Origin: UBA11524 sp045591175
GTDB lineage: Bacteria > Bacillota > Clostridia > Christensenellales > Aristaeellaceae
Assembly: GCA_045591175.1 (NCBI GenBank)
Contig: JAZNSI010000020.1
Span: 124,001 to 188,000, forward strand
Length of the DNA: 64,000 bases
Direction: 5' to 3'
In this document: in pieces, positions 42,788-50,944 of the stretch
How the letters are laid out: every line of letters begins with the position of its first letter
Position numbering within the stretch: the stretch's first letter is position 1
Position numbers and translations under genes: made by a program
The notes under the pieces: model-generated
The model's database searches: none
What the model was told of the DNA's origin: nothing
The model's input: the letters and a program-made list of their open reading frames with translations, nothing else

Positions 42788-43894
42788 ATGAACAGGCGGA
42801 ATCTCGACATAATCATCAATGAGTATGTTCGCCGTTTTGATGTGCTGAACGAAATTGCTGGTAATGATGAAGGCTACAAGTGGCGGGCGGAAACTTGCTT
42901 CAAGCAGCATTGGAACATTGATGCGGAAGACTTTCCGGCAATGTTCAAGCAGGCGATGAAGGAAACCAGCAACCTGATTGATAATGCCATTGTACAGCCG
43001 ATTGGCGGCATTCTGCTGCTTTTGAAGCATGAATCGGAAGTAGAGTATGTCCGCGAGTGTTTCCGCAATCTGTTCTCTGATGACGGAGGCAATTTGATCA
43101 AGCGTCAGGAGCGCATTGAGGAGTTCGCTGCGAATATCAACGCTCGCCTGGATCGTTATGTAGCAGGTTCCTGGAAGTATCCACAGAAGATCAACAATGT
43201 AATTTACTACCTGAATCTGTGGAAGCCGGAGGAGAACTATATTTTCAAGTCCACGGAAGCTACGGCCTGGGCATATTGCATTGAATATGAGGATGATTTC
43301 GGCAGCGGCGCAACCTTCTCTCTGCGGAAATATTACAGAATGTGCGATGAACTGTTGGGCGAGCTTCCGAACTATCCGGAATTGATGAGGTTACATCAGG
43401 AACGTGCCGCGCGAGAAATGCAGGGATATGACGATCAGCTTCACATCCTTGTGTATGATATCATCTACTGTGCCCATGCTTACGATCTGTACTATGGCAT
43501 GCAGATTGAGAAGGTTCCCGCAAAGGAACGAATCAAGAACGCACAGTTTCGTGAAGCAAAGGAGGCGCTGCAGCAGCAGATTGTCATGAAGCAACAAGAA
43601 CTGTTGGCGTTGTCCTCTGATGCTATTGAGATTCCTGACCTGGTGGGCAAGCAGATGCGGAGCAAAGCATATGGTATCGGAACTGTAGTATCCTGCACCG
43701 GGGACATCCTGGCATTGGACTTTTCCGGGGTTCAGAAGAAGTTCAAGTATCCTGGAGCATTGACGCAGGGTTTCCTTGTGTATGAGGATACAGCACTGCT
43801 TGAAAGCCTTAAGAGAGCAGAAGAAGCAGCCAAGCAAAGAGCGCGGATCGAAAAAGAGATCGAAGCGCTTCAGAACCGTCTGGCAAGTATGTAA
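42788..43894 (+). CDS. Unknown 368-residue protein with C-terminal coiled coil
   Basis: It starts at the ATG at 42788 (AAGGTGAG upstream). The N-terminal 60 residues are polar helical. The middle contains conserved-looking aromatic blocks (KINNVIYYLNLWKPEENYIFKSTEATAWAYCIEYEDDFG). Near residue 290 there is a small beta domain with LVGKQMRSKAYGIGTVVSCTGDILALDFSGVQKKF, like a short SH3/Tudor-type barrel. The end is a coiled coil (about 335-368). No family recognised. It is a single gene with a strong promoter in a defence region, so it may be part of an unnamed defence system. Confidence 0.45.
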   Translation: MNRRNLDIIINEYVRRFDVLNEIAGNDEGYKWRAETCFKQHWNIDAEDFPAMFKQAMKETSNLIDNAIVQPIGGILLLLKHESEVEYVRECFRNLFSDDGGNLIKRQERIEEFAANINARLDRYVAGSWKYPQKINNVIYYLNLWKPEENYIFKSTEATAWAYCIEYEDDFGSGATFSLRKYYRMCDELLGELPNYPELMRLHQERAAREMQGYDDQLHILVYDIIYCAHAYDLYYGMQIEKVPAKERIKNAQFREAKEALQQQIVMKQQELLALSSDAIEIPDLVGKQMRSKAYGIGTVVSCTGDILALDFSGVQKKFKYPGALTQGFLVYEDTALLESLKRAEEAAKQRARIEKEIEALQNRLASM

Positions 43895-43901
43895 CATAAG
43901 C

Positions 43902-43930
43902 GTCCCCTGCGATTTATGGTCGCAGGGGAC
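43902..43930. terminator. Convergent hairpin on the right side of the unknown gene
   Basis: GTCCCCTGCGA (43902-43912) pairs with TCGCAGGGGAC (43920-43930). It shares its arms with the hairpin at 45980, on the other side of the GmrSD-like gene. Confidence 0.75.
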
Positions 43931-43983
43931 ATCATTATTATGCTGGATTATAATGCATCAACTTCAGCACACCGGAGGGAAGA

Positions 43984-45804
43984 TTATAGACTGTAATAGT
44001 ACTCGCGGATCTTCTTTGCCATCATCGTCCGGCGCAGACGCAGAAATTCAGGGTAATCAGCAGGTTCCATATCCATAACGTTTGCAGGAATGCAGTTGAC
44101 AGCAAGGTTATCCAAGAATGCCTGATGGTCGGTGATTGTACCAACTTTAATCACACCGGTATCGCATTGCTCCTGAGCATCAGAGAAATACTTGTTAGGA
44201 GCGCTCATTCCAATAGAGATATTCACACCCGTATCCAGATAGGCGTAGTTGGCAACCTGGTTGTACATCGATCGATCATTGAAACCATTCTTCTTCAGAT
44301 ACTCCCTGGGGAAGATATGGTGTACATCGCCGGTGACGGAGATCAGATCGGAAACCTTTGAGCTATTGGAAAGCAGTGAACGATCACCAGCAAAAATCTG
44401 TGCAGCAATGAACGTGTTGAAATAAGGACTGTTGATGGAGGACGTCTCCAGATTCTGCACCAGGCGCACATTCCAGAAGGCGTCAGAAAGCAGTGCACTC
44501 TCGTTCTCTTCAAGGAATGCCCTGAAGCCCTTCGCGTCAATGGATCGCAGATCTCTGTCCATCTGAGACTCAGGCGAACCAATATATCGGCTCGTAAGCG
44601 TCGAGAGAACAAACCACTTCTGAATGCACCGCTTGATCTCAATCTTCGGAACCTCGCCACTGTGTTGAAGGATCAGGAACAGCGTATATGCGAAGTCCAA
44701 CGTCATCTGAGAGTTCAGCAATTTGGAAGAAATGAAACCAGCGGCCTTGATAGCCAGGACAAACTGTTCAAAGTTGTACTGGTTCATGAAGTTCTTGACG
44801 CCAACACTCAGCTTCTCAAAACTCTCCTTTGCGATTTCTTCTTTGAAGGTTCGATCAGCAAAGTCGCGGCCCGACAGCAGACTGACAAGATCGCCCAGTT
44901 TGCCTCTGCCAAACATATGCATGAAGGAAACACGGAGCATATCATTGTAGTCAGGATCGTAAATGTCCTCGCGGTCATCTTTCAGCCATTGAAGCTTCTG
45001 AGCGTATTCAGTGCTCATGAACTCCTTGTCGCCATGAGACAGTTGGCCGTAGAAAGCGGGATCAACCGCCAGATGGCAGAAATAGTCGATAGCCTTTCGC
45101 AGGGTGTTGCCGCCATACTGTTCATCAGCAGCAATCTTCGACATAGCAAAGTCGGCTTCATTCAGTCGCTTGCCCTGGGAATTAATTCGCACGAAGATCT
45201 CTGTGACCTCGCTGATATCCAGTTGTGGCACAAGAATGATGGCACCCAGCTGACAGCTCTTGATCGCCAGCAATTGAGTGATCGCCTGATTGACGGTCTT
45301 CTTGCTGACGTCGGGATTCTTCTCAGCATACTGGTCTACAAACTCATAGCTGTCGAAGTCAGGCTTGAACAGTTCAGCAATATCAGGAATCCAGAAGGAG
45401 CTGTTGATATGCGCCGGTGTCTGAACCGCAAATCGTTCCTCATCGCCTTTAGCGAGCGGATTAAAAGCGATACGAATCGTCTTCTCCTCATAGTCTTCCG
45501 TGAGGATTTGATGACCAGCAATCGCCGTCATCAGAGCCGTGATTCGCTGCTGGCCGTCGATCAGTACCTTCTTGCCGACGGCGCTGCCACCATCCTTGAG
45601 CTTGACATCAGGATTTTGCCAGATGATGAGATAGCCAGTGGGATAACCATTATACAGCGAGTCAATCAGATCTCTAACCTGACGTCCCTTCCAAACGAAA
45701 GGACGCTGTATTTCAGGAATCGCAATGTCCCCAGCTTCAATATACCCCAGGATTGAACTCACGGAGTATTGCGTCACAGAATACTTGTCATATGCTACGG
45801 CCAT
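43984..45804 (-). CDS. GmrSD-like type IV restriction protein (DUF262 + HNH-type)
   Basis: 606 residues. The N-terminal DUF262/ParB-like domain has IPEIQRPFVWKGRQVRDLIDSLYNGYPTGYLIIW and the catalytic VLIDGQQR (83-87). Helical DUF-type segments fill the middle. The C-terminal HNH nuclease reads GDVHHIFPREYL (H495/H496) with N and H-like positions downstream (NQVANYAYLD). This is the fused GmrS-GmrD arrangement that cuts DNA with modified bases. It would attack phages with glucosylated or hydroxymethylated cytosine. AGGAGG precedes the ATG. Confidence 0.85.
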   Translation of the reverse strand: MAVAYDKYSVTQYSVSSILGYIEAGDIAIPEIQRPFVWKGRQVRDLIDSLYNGYPTGYLIIWQNPDVKLKDGGSAVGKKVLIDGQQRITALMTAIAGHQILTEDYEEKTIRIAFNPLAKGDEERFAVQTPAHINSSFWIPDIAELFKPDFDSYEFVDQYAEKNPDVSKKTVNQAITQLLAIKSCQLGAIILVPQLDISEVTEIFVRINSQGKRLNEADFAMSKIAADEQYGGNTLRKAIDYFCHLAVDPAFYGQLSHGDKEFMSTEYAQKLQWLKDDREDIYDPDYNDMLRVSFMHMFGRGKLGDLVSLLSGRDFADRTFKEEIAKESFEKLSVGVKNFMNQYNFEQFVLAIKAAGFISSKLLNSQMTLDFAYTLFLILQHSGEVPKIEIKRCIQKWFVLSTLTSRYIGSPESQMDRDLRSIDAKGFRAFLEENESALLSDAFWNVRLVQNLETSSINSPYFNTFIAAQIFAGDRSLLSNSSKVSDLISVTGDVHHIFPREYLKKNGFNDRSMYNQVANYAYLDTGVNISIGMSAPNKYFSDAQEQCDTGVIKVGTITDHQAFLDNLAVNCIPANVMDMEPADYPEFLRLRRTMMAKKIREYYYSL

Positions 45805-45895
45805 TGTGTCCTCCTCAAAATGCGTTTCTATATTACGCGAATCAACAAGATCTTTTCTTTGTTGACACGGATTATCTCAGGTTATTCGTACACAC

Positions 45896-45924
45896 ATTAT
45901 ATCCGGTTTTGTATAGTTGGTCAA
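45896..45924 (-). promoter_or_regulatory. Promoter of the GmrSD-like gene
   Basis: The minus strand has TTGACC (45919-45924), a 17-base spacer and TATAAT (45896-45901), leaving a leader of about 85 bases. Confidence 0.85.
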
Positions 45925-45979
45925 ACTTTTTATGCTGTAAAACTAGCTTTGTTGAGCACATCAAGCATGCAAACAGATG

Positions 45980-46006
45980 GCCCCTGCGATGGTAAGTCGC
46001 AGGGGC
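45980..46006. terminator. Hairpin upstream of the GmrSD-like gene
   Basis: GCCCCTGCGA (45980-45989) pairs with TCGCAGGGGC (45997-46006), followed by TTTG. It likely ends the zinc-ribbon/membrane operon that stops at 46026. Confidence 0.7.
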
Positions 46007-46025
46007 TTTGCGCTGAAGCTCTCAA

Positions 46026-46532
46026 CTAAATACTGCACATCTGTGTTTTTTCATGGCGTGTTCCTTGGGCATCTTCCCACTCCGTGACAATCCTGAATTT
46101 GACATCGGATGCGCCTCCAACAAATAAGGTTAGCTCGTACCCTTTGGCGGGATCTAATTCTTCATACGGTTGTTTTCCGTTATCAAACAATATGATCTTC
46201 GGGTCATCAGCAAATCGAGCAGAAACATTGAAAGCGGTTGCATTGCCTGAGTTCCACACCTTGAGACGATACTTGCTTTGACCAAGCGAGATAGCACGTG
46301 CTTCAACGCAGGAACGCTCCGCTTCTGCTTTTGTTTGCTCGATCTTATCCACCTCATACTGCTTAATTTGGAGTTCCAACTCGTTGATACGGTTCTGGAG
46401 TTTCTGTGCTTTTGAGGATTTTCTAAGGGCGATAATTGAAACAATCAAAGCTGCCCCTGCAATACACATATCTCCCCAATCCTCAAGAAAAGGGAGAATG
46501 TGCCATTCGAAAAGATCTGCAATTATCTCCAT
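46026..46532 (-). CDS. Membrane-anchored coiled-coil protein
   Basis: 168 residues. A single membrane segment (about 20-38, DMCIAGAALIVSIIAL) is followed by a coiled coil (about 40-75) and a beta-rich end domain (YRLKVWNSGNATAFNVSARFADDPKIILF), like a small Ig-like fold. It ends in TAG, the only clear TAG stop I found among the genes checked. It overlaps the zinc-ribbon gene by 10 bases, so the two are translationally coupled. Function unknown. Confidence 0.6.
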   Translation of the reverse strand: MEIIADLFEWHILPFLEDWGDMCIAGAALIVSIIALRKSSKAQKLQNRINELELQIKQYEVDKIEQTKAEAERSCVEARAISLGQSKYRLKVWNSGNATAFNVSARFADDPKIILFDNGKQPYEELDPAKGYELTLFVGGASDVKFRIVTEWEDAQGTRHEKTQMCSI

Positions 46533-46777
46533 TTTGAAAACCTCCTTTTCAAATCCTTTAATACATCATCGATGAGCTCTTGTTTGGCATTCTCAAGAGC
46601 CTCTGTATTCGCTTCTATCAGTTCCCCCTTAGTATATATGGAACCACAATCTGAGCAACGAAACAAAATGGTGTCTGTTGCATCGATCATATCTTCATGG
46701 TCATGGTCAACACGTGAGAACTGATCATTGCCGCAAAGTGGACATAGCATTTTCACATCTCGCTTAGCATCTTTCAT
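46523..46777 (-). CDS. Small zinc-ribbon protein
   Basis: 84 residues from the ATG at 46777 (GAGGTG upstream). The zinc ribbon is CPLCGNDQF...FRCSDCGSIY (C-x2-C, C-x2-C), followed by a helical tail. It resembles the short ECs_2282-type zinc-binding proteins of prophages, though I am not certain. Partner of the membrane protein that overlaps it. Confidence 0.6.
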   Translation of the reverse strand: MKDAKRDVKMLCPLCGNDQFSRVDHDHEDMIDATDTILFRCSDCGSIYTKGELIEANTEALENAKQELIDDVLKDLKRRFSKWR

Positions 46778-46886
46778 GACAACACCTCGCTTTACCTGAA
46801 CGCATTCAAGCAAACTATTTTTGCTGGAAATGAAGGGGGTATTCCGCCGTATATAACGGAATTCTCCTTCCGTATACCTAGTCGGT

Positions 46887-46915
46887 ATTTTAACGTGATA
46901 AATGGTTTGAGTCAA
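46887..46915 (-). promoter_or_regulatory. Promoter of the zinc-ribbon/membrane operon
   Basis: The minus strand has TTGACT (46910-46915), a 17-base spacer and TAAAAT (46887-46892). The leader that follows can fold as CGGAA...TTCCG. Confidence 0.85.
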
Positions 46916-47079
46916 GAAAATCAATAGTGATTTTGTAAATAAGGATATTGTGGAAGAACCGACACATGATGGTAATACAATGACACCAACGAGGCAGAGG
47001 ACATACAGATGATGGGGTGAGAAAGCCCTTAAGACATTAAGTCATAGGGGCAAGGTCTTGGAAGATCGCCATGCAATAT
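46916..47079. other. Gap between res and the zinc-ribbon promoter
   Basis: I see only an imperfect hairpin near 47026-47052 that might terminate res. No ORF with a ribosome binding site. Confidence 0.4.
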
Positions 47080-50000
47080 TCAATTCATGACCTTGTCCAG
47101 TAGGGCCTGATAGCTATCTACATGATCATACTTAACCGCACCTGTAGAGAGTGTAGCAAAAAGTTTTTTCGCACAGTCAATCTTCGCCTTCTCGATAGGC
47201 CGCAGGTTCATGGTATCCATAGCACCCTTGGTTTCTGCAACGAAGTAGATGTGCTTGACAGTGCCTTCGTGGAAGACAATAGCCCAGTCAGGAGAGTAGT
47301 GACCAACCGGCGTCGGGATAGCGAAACCGCGCGGCAGCTTCGCATATATGTTGACTTCCTGTGCACCATCCAGGTTCTCAACAAATCGACGTTCAACACT
47401 CTTCTCAGCAGTACCATCTGTGAAGACATAATCCTGAATTGCTTTGGTCGCGTGGAAGGCTTGATCGAAAGACTTACCATGCTTCTCAGCAGTAAAGATA
47501 CTGCTATCATATGCACCTTCAATCTGGTTATAGGTGATATGCTCAACAATCGTTGTGGCCTTTTGCTCTTTGATCAAGCGCGTTACCTTGGATATAAATT
47601 CCTCAGGGTTATTCTGGAACATGTCGAACTTGAAAGGATCAATTCCCTTCAAAATCGCAGCTATCGTCTTTCTGGTTAATACAGTGCCTTCAGCGATTTT
47701 GCCAATCAGGTCATACTTCACCTGGCTGATCTCTGCATGCTTCAGCGTTTCCGTCTTGGTCTTTACTGTTCCGAAACTGTCATTGGCACGCATCATGTCG
47801 GCACTGAGAGTATCCTTCTGACCCGCAAAAGAAACAGTGTACTGCAACCGACTCACGGAAAGGTTATCATTGATTGCCTTGATCGCATTTCTGATTAGTT
47901 CCTCAGAATCGAAGTCCACCGTGTAGGCATAGCGATGATTGATGGCAGTCCAAAGCTTCTGGAATTCCGCTCTGTAGAATCGTTCGTTGAGGGGATTCTC
48001 CGGCGGCTTTGTCTTATTGGCGTCAGCAAACATTTCCTTGAGAACACTGTCATCAAAGATAGCCTGCACCAGCTTGTGCACACCTTCTTCCAATAGTTTG
48101 AGGCTGTCGGGCAGAGGAACCAGTGTACCAGCAGCAACATCATTCCGATATTCCTGAGTTACAAGATCATCCGTATCAATGTAGTCGTTCTTCAGCAGAT
48201 ACTTGTAAATCTCCTTCGCCTGACGGATATCAAGCACAATCTGCTGCGAGCCAACCATGATGCTCTTACCCTCGAAGTATTCGATGGATGCCTTGCGCGG
48301 CCGGTCATACAGGATCTCTCGCGTTTGCTCCTGAAGATCTTTAACAAATGTAGCATAGCCTTCACTTGCAATGACCGTCAGAACATTGATGCCGTGCACC
48401 TGCGCACCAACAGCGTCCTGATCGATACGTTCACCAGCCTGGTTAACGCACAGTCGCAATCCACGCCCCACTTCCTGACGCTTATGTGCTTTGTTATCGC
48501 CACCATGTTTTAGCGTACAAATCTGGAATACATTCGGGTTGTCCCAACCCTCACGCAGCGCTGAATGGGAGAAGATGAATCGAGTTGGCTCGTCAAAACT
48601 CAGCAACCGTTCTTTATTCTTGAGGATCAGATCATATGCCGAGATATCATCCGAAAACTCACTGCCCTTTTTAAGAGCACTATCAACAACACGACCAGTC
48701 TTTTTATCAATGCTGAAATATCCTTTGTGCGTAGCAGAGGCCTCAATGCCGTCAAGATAACGCATGTATTCCAGGTTCAGGAATTGACGCCGTTCATTGA
48801 GCACCGCAATATACTCTTGTTCGAAGATTCTTCCATACTCGCCCAGCAGCTCATTCCCATCTTCATCGTACTGGCGGTATTTGGCTACCTCATCGATGAA
48901 GAAAAGTGAAAGAGTCTTGATGCCCTGGTTGAACAACTGCTCTTCTTTCTCAAAATGGGAGATGATTGTCTCACGGATCTGAACACGGCGCATATCCATC
49001 TCAGACACATCACCCACAACATCACCCTTGCGAATGATATCGCCATTAGTGAATGTTACTGTACCGGCAATGGGATCAATTTCGGAGATGACAAATCCAC
49101 GATACTGTTCCATCTCATTTGACACATAGAACAAGTTGTCGCCGACACCGAGCACTCGGAATTCGCGGTTGATGGACTTATTGTAGGAAACCTCTAACTC
49201 CAGGCGTACCTTGGGTGGTGCCTTCGGAGACAGAACAATACTCTCCATATAGAGGTACTGATCAGTGCCCCGGAAGTTTTTCACTTCAAAGCCCTTTACC
49301 TCAATCTTTTTGACCAAACGCTTATTGTAGGCATCCAGCGCATCTAGCACATATACCAGATTGTGCTGCTTAGCGTGCGTGGCGGAGTAATTCAGGCAAA
49401 ATAGCGGATTGAACTTGGCTAGTGTCTTCTGCGTCACAATGCCGCCCATCTTCTGCGGCTCATCCATGATGATAATTGGGCGGTTAGCCGCAATGACATC
49501 AATCGGGCGACGGGAGCCAAACTCATCGCGCTTGGAAAAAATGATACGCGCGGCCTGATCACCCTTGCGGCCTTCCACGTTCTTGTCTTCGTTCATGGAC
49601 GCAGCAAAAGCCTGGGTATTGATGATCATGACATTGATGCCACTATCGGAAGAGAAGCTATCCAGCTGATTGAGGTTGCCGCTGTTGTAGATGAAGTAGC
49701 GCGCCTTCTTGCCATAGTGTTGCATGAAGTGTTCTTCAGTCACTTCAAAGGACTTCTTCACACCTTCACGGATGGCGATAGACGGCACCACAACAATGAA
49801 CTTGCTCCAGCCATATTGCTTGTTCAGCTCAAACATGGTCTTGATGTAGACATAGGTTTTGCCAGTGCCTGTCTCCATTTCCACGTCAAGTGAACAGCGG
49901 CCATGTCCATCGACAAGTCCGTCAGACAATGTGATGTTGTTCTCACTCTGGATCTTGCGGATATTCGCCAACAACTGCTGATCATTCAGATACAAGTATT

Positions 50001-50214
50001 CGTTACAGAATCCAGTATCGTCAATCTCCTCTGTGATGGTTTGCTGCTCCGCAAGGAAATTCATCTGCGTATAGGCAAGCGGTTTTCTCGGCGGCTCAAT
50101 ACCCAGATCGCGGCGATATGAAATACCATTGCTGTAGGGTTGTCCGCTAAAGACGCGAACCACACTATCTACAGCTTCTGTCTGGTATTGCTGTATCTTA
50201 AAGTGGAATCTCAT
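47080..50214 (-). CDS. res: Type III restriction endonuclease Res subunit
   Basis: 1044 residues, normal for the family. SF2 helicase motifs are METGTGKT (113-120), MDEPQKM (D251), a motif III-like NYSATH and the motif VI region ALREGWDNPNVFQICTL followed by QEVGRGLRL. The C-terminal nuclease is PDW (D976)...VAETKG (E994, K996), i.e. PD-(D/E)xK. It translocates on DNA and cuts when two unmethylated sites face each other, together with Mod. It is the last gene of a six-gene operon, four bases after the HEPN-like gene. Confidence 0.95.
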   Translation of the reverse strand: MRFHFKIQQYQTEAVDSVVRVFSGQPYSNGISYRRDLGIEPPRKPLAYTQMNFLAEQQTITEEIDDTGFCNEYLYLNDQQLLANIRKIQSENNITLSDGLVDGHGRCSLDVEMETGTGKTYVYIKTMFELNKQYGWSKFIVVVPSIAIREGVKKSFEVTEEHFMQHYGKKARYFIYNSGNLNQLDSFSSDSGINVMIINTQAFAASMNEDKNVEGRKGDQAARIIFSKRDEFGSRRPIDVIAANRPIIIMDEPQKMGGIVTQKTLAKFNPLFCLNYSATHAKQHNLVYVLDALDAYNKRLVKKIEVKGFEVKNFRGTDQYLYMESIVLSPKAPPKVRLELEVSYNKSINREFRVLGVGDNLFYVSNEMEQYRGFVISEIDPIAGTVTFTNGDIIRKGDVVGDVSEMDMRRVQIRETIISHFEKEEQLFNQGIKTLSLFFIDEVAKYRQYDEDGNELLGEYGRIFEQEYIAVLNERRQFLNLEYMRYLDGIEASATHKGYFSIDKKTGRVVDSALKKGSEFSDDISAYDLILKNKERLLSFDEPTRFIFSHSALREGWDNPNVFQICTLKHGGDNKAHKRQEVGRGLRLCVNQAGERIDQDAVGAQVHGINVLTVIASEGYATFVKDLQEQTREILYDRPRKASIEYFEGKSIMVGSQQIVLDIRQAKEIYKYLLKNDYIDTDDLVTQEYRNDVAAGTLVPLPDSLKLLEEGVHKLVQAIFDDSVLKEMFADANKTKPPENPLNERFYRAEFQKLWTAINHRYAYTVDFDSEELIRNAIKAINDNLSVSRLQYTVSFAGQKDTLSADMMRANDSFGTVKTKTETLKHAEISQVKYDLIGKIAEGTVLTRKTIAAILKGIDPFKFDMFQNNPEEFISKVTRLIKEQKATTIVEHITYNQIEGAYDSSIFTAEKHGKSFDQAFHATKAIQDYVFTDGTAEKSVERRFVENLDGAQEVNIYAKLPRGFAIPTPVGHYSPDWAIVFHEGTVKHIYFVAETKGAMDTMNLRPIEKAKIDCAKKLFATLSTGAVKYDHVDSYQALLDKVMN

Positions 50215-50217
50215 GGA

Positions 50218-50943
50218 TTAATTCATCCCTATCTTGAATTCTCTTAGAACTTTGTCGATTGGGTGCGGACAATTGATAAATCTCCCCAACATGTAGTTCG
50301 GACGAAATACTCGACTGATTGCGTACGCTGCTGGATCAAGGCGATCAAATAGTAGTGCAATCTCCTTGATTGCTTCAATCCCATTGTGCGCCAATTGAAC
50401 ATTTTCTTGGAGCGCCTGATTCGCTTCCTTAACTACTTTCCGTTCGTATTCGGGACACAACAGATATTCTGAGTTGTGATCGGTATTGCGCTGACACTCT
50501 TGTTTTCGCTCTTGTGTATTAAGCCCTCGACTTTTGCTGTGAATTCGTTCGTTGCGAGCCCTGATCAGTTCCTTGAGGCGGCAATAGTACAATTTATCTT
50601 TTTCGACTTTGTGCTTCAGAATGAATGAGCAAATCAGCTTTAACTTACCTTCCGGCGGTAGCATGTCGAAACTATCATAGAATTCTTTATCGCCCAAGCA
50701 TGCTGCAGCATAGTCATTGAGGAAGGATTCTATGCACATTCCTGAAAACACAATAGAAATCGTCGCCTTGCGTTCAAGTTTTATGCATTCGGCAGTCCAT
50801 TCCTCCGTTATCTCTTCAATCTGTTGGAGTTTTGCCAGGCAGTCTTTAGCTTCATAGTAGTTCTCCATTGCAATGTGAGCATAATCAGCAAATCGACAAT
50901 CATATCTCACGCCTGCAGGATATATACCACGATTCTCATCCAC
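50218..50943 (-). CDS. HEPN-like protein inserted between mod and res
   Basis: 241 residues, largely helical. A segment LKELIRARNERIHSKSR contains RNERIH (R130-x4-H135), the R-x4-6-H motif of HEPN ribonucleases. Helices before it (IVFSGMCIESFLNDYAAACLG) resemble the first HEPN helix pair. It starts one base after the mod stop and ends three bases before the res ATG, so it must be expressed with them. Classical type III systems have only mod and res. It could be a toxic RNase, a regulator or a specificity partner; function is inference. Confidence 0.5.
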   Translation of the reverse strand: MDENRGIYPAGVRYDCRFADYAHIAMENYYEAKDCLAKLQQIEEITEEWTAECIKLERKATISIVFSGMCIESFLNDYAAACLGDKEFYDSFDMLPPEGKLKLICSFILKHKVEKDKLYYCRLKELIRARNERIHSKSRGLNTQERKQECQRNTDHNSEYLLCPEYERKVVKEANQALQENVQLAHNGIEAIKEIALLFDRLDPAAYAISRVFRPNYMLGRFINCPHPIDKVLREFKIGMN

Positions 50944-50944
50944 C

